A DNA stretch of 64,000 nt from Frigoribacterium sp. JB110 (GTDB taxonomy: Bacteria; Actinomycetota; Actinomycetes; Actinomycetales; Microbacteriaceae), in assembly GCF_900163665.1 (NCBI RefSeq), contig NZ_FUIA01000004.1:1-64000 (forward strand). Reading direction: 5' to 3'. The translations under genes and the position numbers were made by a program. The stretch's first letter is position 1, and every line of letters begins with the position of its first letter. Shown piece by piece: positions 61,256 through 64,000 of this stretch. The notes under the pieces are model-generated. The model did not search any database and was not told the DNA's origin. It was given only the letters and a program-made list of their open reading frames with translations.

Positions 61256-63571
61256 TCAGCCGTTGTGGCGGCGGCGGACCAGCCCTGCACCAAGGGCTGC
61301 GGCCCCGAGGGTGAGCAGCACAAGGGCGGTTATCGCGGCGGGACCCGGATCTGCGCCAGTGGCGGCGAGATCGCCGGACTCCGAGGATTCCGACCGGCCG
61401 TCGTCGACTCCTGCGCTCGCGACGACACGGAAGTCGGCGCTCACCGCACCGGAATCGGCGCCGGTGAGCGTGACCTCGTGCCGCCCCGCACCCGTGTCAC
61501 TCGGAATCGTCCAGGTGAACGAGACCGTGCCATCGGCATTCGCGGTCTCCTCGCCCAGGTCCAACGGGTCAGAGTGCATCACGCCTGCCACGATCTCGCC
61601 TGGTGCGAAGCCGCTGCCGGTGATCGACTGCTGCTGGCCGGGCATCCGCTCCGCGTGCGTCAGCGCCGCCGCCAGAGCCGGAGCATCCGGGTCGTCGGGG
61701 TCCGTGCCGGGGTCATCCGGATCGGTTCCCGGGTCGTCGGGATCGGTGCCGGGGTCATCCGGATCCGTCCCGGGATCGTCCGGGTCCGTGCCCGGATCAT
61801 CCGGACCAGTCATGCAGTCCTCGTAGGCCGTCGCGTCGGGGGAGAATCGGAACCAGTCGAAGCTCGCCGTGATCTCGGGGGTCGTCGCCGAGCCTCGGAA
61901 CGCGAACGGGCCGACGTGCGAGAACCGGGGGACGCCGGGCGAAGCCTCAGCGCTGAACCGTGACCCGATCGGGTCGAAGGTCGTACCATCCTGCGACACG
62001 GATGCCTCGATCTGCGTGCCGTCGCTGGTCAGCCGCAGCCACACCTCCGAGCCGGCGTAGCGCTGCTGCGTAGTGAACGACGGACTCCCCGCCGACACCA
62101 GCTCGGCCACGCGGCCGGGTTTCGCCTGGCCCATGTCGAGCTTGACGTAATCATCGTCGGATGCGTACAGCAGCAACCCGGCCTGCTGGTACTTCTGCGA
62201 CGGGTCGATGCTCACCTTCGTGGTCACCTGCCACGCGCCAGTCGGGAGGGATTGCTGCACCAGCGGGGCTGCCGCGACGCCGCCGGCGTAGGTGGGGACG
62301 GTCAGGGCACCGCCCGTCGTCTCGTGCCGTGCGAGCTCCTCACGGACCGTGCGCTCCCAGTCGTCGCCGAGCGCACTGTCGAACTCGTCGGAACCCGGCG
62401 CTGCGCACGTGGCGAACACCGGGTTGTCCTCATCGACGGGGAAACCACCGAACGGCGGCTCGATGACCGTATCCGCGCCCGCCTTCGCCCAGGCGATGGT
62501 GCCGCCCAGCCGATCACCCGACTCGTAGAAGAGGTAGGTCTCGCCGTCGTCTTCGACGATCTCCGGTGCGGCCACGCGGCCGGTGTCGGTGCCCAGTCCG
62601 CTGGCTTCATGCAGCACGATCGGCAGATCGCCGACATCCCTCAGCGTCGGGTCGATCGTCCGTGCGTAGCTCTTCCCGCTCGAGGCGTGGTAGATGACGT
62701 AGAGCTGTCCGTCGTGTTCCCAGAGGTTCGCAGCCGACACGTTCGCGCCCTCTTCGACCCCCGGCTCCACGACGGGTACCGGGTCGACGACCCAGGTGCG
62801 GGCATCCACCGACTCTGCGAGGCGGATGCGACGGATGCCCCGGAGCCCGCCGTCGACAGGTGCGTCGTCATTGGCCATGTAGAACATCGCGTACTCGTAC
62901 TCCGAGTCCGGATCGGGGTGGTCGAAGACGCGTGCGTAGCTGGACTCCGTGACCTTCGGCGTTCCGGGTGCATCGCCCATCGCATTGGTGACCGCCTCGC
63001 CGCCGTATTCGAAGGTGACGCCGTCGTCGCTGGTGGCGTATCGGGTGACGGAGTTGTCGCCGTGGAAGTAGAGGAACAGCTTCCCCTCCTCGGAGTTCCA
63101 GAACGCGTCGGGTGACGAGACATGTCGCGCGCCCGGCCTGCCGTCTTCGAGGTTGTAGTGCGGCTCCCAGACGTGCGAGATCAGCGGATTGTCCTGGTAC
63201 TCCGTCCACGGCCCTTCCGGACTGTCGGCGTACATCAGGATGATGCCGCCAGGATCATCGTGCGGTGCGGTGTACAGGTACCACTCGCCGAGCGGGTTCT
63301 CGAGGTGCGCGCCGGCATGGAACACGCTCGGGAAGATGTACTCGTTCGCGCCGAAGTCCATCTCGGGTTTGTCGGTGACGATGCCCTGGTAGCCGAACTC
63401 CGGCCAGTCATCGGGCGGCGGAGCCACTTCCGAGGCGGTGACGGCGCCGGATGCCGCGGCCGCCGTGGTCGCGGAGGCCGGAAGCACTCCGGTCGAGGCG
63501 ACGGTCGCCGCCGCGGCGACTGCGGCGATCGTCAGCGCGGCTCTGCGCAGACGTCTGATGGTGGATCTCAT
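61256..63571 (-). CDS. Secreted beta-propeller glycosidase-like protein with LAxTG sortase signal
   Basis: The 771-residue exported protein has a signal peptide (to about residue 40; STGVLPASA), a five-bladed-propeller-type glycosidase region (about 55-390; PEFGYQGIVTDKP, RHVSSPDAFWNSEEGKLFLY), a concanavalin-like domain (DEFDSALGDDW onward), a DDPGTDP tandem linker, and a C-terminal Ig-like module. It ends LAATG, a helix and RRRH, an LAxTG sortase-E-type anchor. It would act on polysaccharide at the cell wall; substrate unknown. The ATG at 63571 begins the signal. A sugar ABC permease gene lies upstream on the same strand. Confidence 0.87.
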   Translation of the reverse strand: MRSTIRRLRRAALTIAAVAAAATVASTGVLPASATTAAAASGAVTASEVAPPPDDWPEFGYQGIVTDKPEMDFGANEYIFPSVFHAGAHLENPLGEWYLYTAPHDDPGGIILMYADSPEGPWTEYQDNPLISHVWEPHYNLEDGRPGARHVSSPDAFWNSEEGKLFLYFHGDNSVTRYATSDDGVTFEYGGEAVTNAMGDAPGTPKVTESSYARVFDHPDPDSEYEYAMFYMANDDAPVDGGLRGIRRIRLAESVDARTWVVDPVPVVEPGVEEGANVSAANLWEHDGQLYVIYHASSGKSYARTIDPTLRDVGDLPIVLHEASGLGTDTGRVAAPEIVEDDGETYLFYESGDRLGGTIAWAKAGADTVIEPPFGGFPVDEDNPVFATCAAPGSDEFDSALGDDWERTVREELARHETTGGALTVPTYAGGVAAAPLVQQSLPTGAWQVTTKVSIDPSQKYQQAGLLLYASDDDYVKLDMGQAKPGRVAELVSAGSPSFTTQQRYAGSEVWLRLTSDGTQIEASVSQDGTTFDPIGSRFSAEASPGVPRFSHVGPFAFRGSATTPEITASFDWFRFSPDATAYEDCMTGPDDPGTDPDDPGTDPDDPGTDPDDPGTDPDDPGTDPDDPDAPALAAALTHAERMPGQQQSITGSGFAPGEIVAGVMHSDPLDLGEETANADGTVSFTWTIPSDTGAGRHEVTLTGADSGAVSADFRVVASAGVDDGRSESSESGDLAATGADPGPAAITALVLLTLGAAALGAGLVRRRHNG
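61690..61806. repeat. Tandem 21-base coding repeat (DDPGTDP linker)
   Basis: About five to six copies of a roughly 21-base unit encode DDPGTDP in the linker of the wall-anchored glycosidase. Such proline/aspartate linkers extend domains from the wall, and copy number may vary between strains. Confidence 0.85.
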
Positions 63572-63590
63572 TCCTGCTCCCTTTCGTTGG

Positions 63591-63608
63591 GCGCCCGGAT
63601 CCGGGCGC
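63591..63608. repeat. 18-bp palindrome upstream of the glycosidase gene
   Basis: GCGCCCGGATCCGGGCGC is a perfect palindrome in the 86-base gap between the permease stop and the glycosidase start. It can form a 7-bp stem with a GATC loop, or be an operator. No further feature is seen in this gap. Confidence 0.45.
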
Positions 63609-63657
63609 GACGAGTACCGGGCACCTCGTATCCGGCGCCCGCATGATGAGCTGCGAC

Positions 63658-64000
63658 TCAGCCCTTCAGGCCGGTCTGGGCGAGGCCCTGCACGAACTGC
63701 TTCTGGGCGAACAGGAACACCACCAGTACCGGAACGACGGTGAGGGTCGTCGCGGCGAGCTGCACGTTCCACATCGGGCCGCCGTACGCGTCGACGTACT
63801 GGGTGAGCGCCTGCGGCAGAGTGAACATCTCCTTGCTCGACAGGTAGACGATCGGTTCGAGGTACAGGTTCCACGACTTCAGGAAGGTGAAGATCGCCAC
63901 GGCCGCGAGCGCGGGGCGTGCCAGCGGGAACGCGATCCGCCAGAAGATGCCCCATCTGCCGAGTCCGTCCATCCGACCCGCCTCCTCCAGCTCACCCGGC
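63658..64000 (-). CDS. Carbohydrate ABC transporter permease (MalG type), partial
   Basis: The gene enters from beyond the right edge, so only its C-terminal 114 or so residues are present. It shows the cytoplasmic EAA loop ([20 protein letters not shown]) and two helices, then [18 protein letters not shown], the MalG-family end. It brings sugars in with a partner permease, a binding protein and an ATPase that must lie outside. Next to the glycosidase, it suggests a sugar-harvesting operon. Confidence 0.93.
   Translation of the reverse strand, partial: PGELEEAGRMDGLGRWGIFWRIAFPLARPALAAVAIFTFLKSWNLYLEPIVYLSSKEMFTLPQALTQYVDAYGGPMWNVQLAATTLTVVPVLVVFLFAQKQFVQGLAQTGLKG

Noticed and set aside
61690..61806. 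Regular short repeats resembling a CRISPR array
   Set aside because: The units are about 21 bases, have no unique spacers and keep the reading frame of a DDPGTDP protein linker.

Overview
The window is GC-rich DNA with the codon use and gene content of a high-GC Gram-positive bacterium. My best guess is Microbacteriaceae, Microbacterium-like: the rpsF-ssb-rpsR-rplI-dnaB block, a PopR-like regulator beside a ClpP pair, NDMA-type alcohol dehydrogenases and an LAxTG cell-wall protein all fit Actinobacteria. The taxon is an inference from content, not from a search. Bases 1-72 are not genomic. They match an Illumina P5/Nextera adapter with an i5 index, so position 73 is in effect a contig end.

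Layout. 0.2-1.2 kb: a small conserved protein and an Lrp/AsnC regulator. 1.3-6.6 kb: a complete peptide/opine-type ABC importer (lipoprotein, two permeases, two ATPases). 6.7-11.4 kb: a zinc alcohol dehydrogenase, a GAF regulator, an aldehyde dehydrogenase and its usual DUF779 companion. 11.5-22.4 kb: an IclR-controlled oxidation cluster with two SDRs, two NDMA-type alcohol dehydrogenases around an aldehyde dehydrogenase, a CGSC-type UGSC-family protein overlapping an unrecognised partner, another zinc dehydrogenase and an ACMSD-type amidohydrolase. 22.5-27.9 kb: a second peptide-type ABC importer with a fused double ATPase. Together these look like an uptake-and-oxidation locus for an unknown alcohol- or amine-bearing compound. 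The UGSC pair is its least understood part.

28-33 kb: an unknown protein, a ClpP pair with an XRE regulator ending in ALAA and two PopR-like operators, a LOG-family protein, and an operon of a membrane protein and a DUF985 cupin. 33-36.5 kb: rpsF-ssb-rpsR-rplI, a terminator, a spacer rich in DnaA-box-like sites, then dnaB. 36.6-44.4 kb: a VOC dioxygenase-like protein, a MerR regulator with a SoxR-box-like operator, several membrane proteins and an FHA/winged-helix protein. 44.5-49.2 kb: purB (apparent CTG start), a WXG100-like/hydrolase pair, a holin-family membrane protein and hisC. 49.3-52.8 kb: 2-oxoacid dehydrogenase E1a-E1b-E2. 52.9-56.1 kb: a SNF2 helicase.

56.2-61.1 kb is a zinc-starvation block: a degenerate COG0523 protein, a cysteine-free L36 paralogue, and znuA and znuCB, with four Zur-box-like sites; a GNAT gene sits inside it. 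61.3-64 kb: a sortase-anchored beta-propeller glycosidase-like protein and the start of a sugar ABC permease that runs off the window. I saw no tRNA, rRNA, CRISPR array, insertion sequence or prophage.
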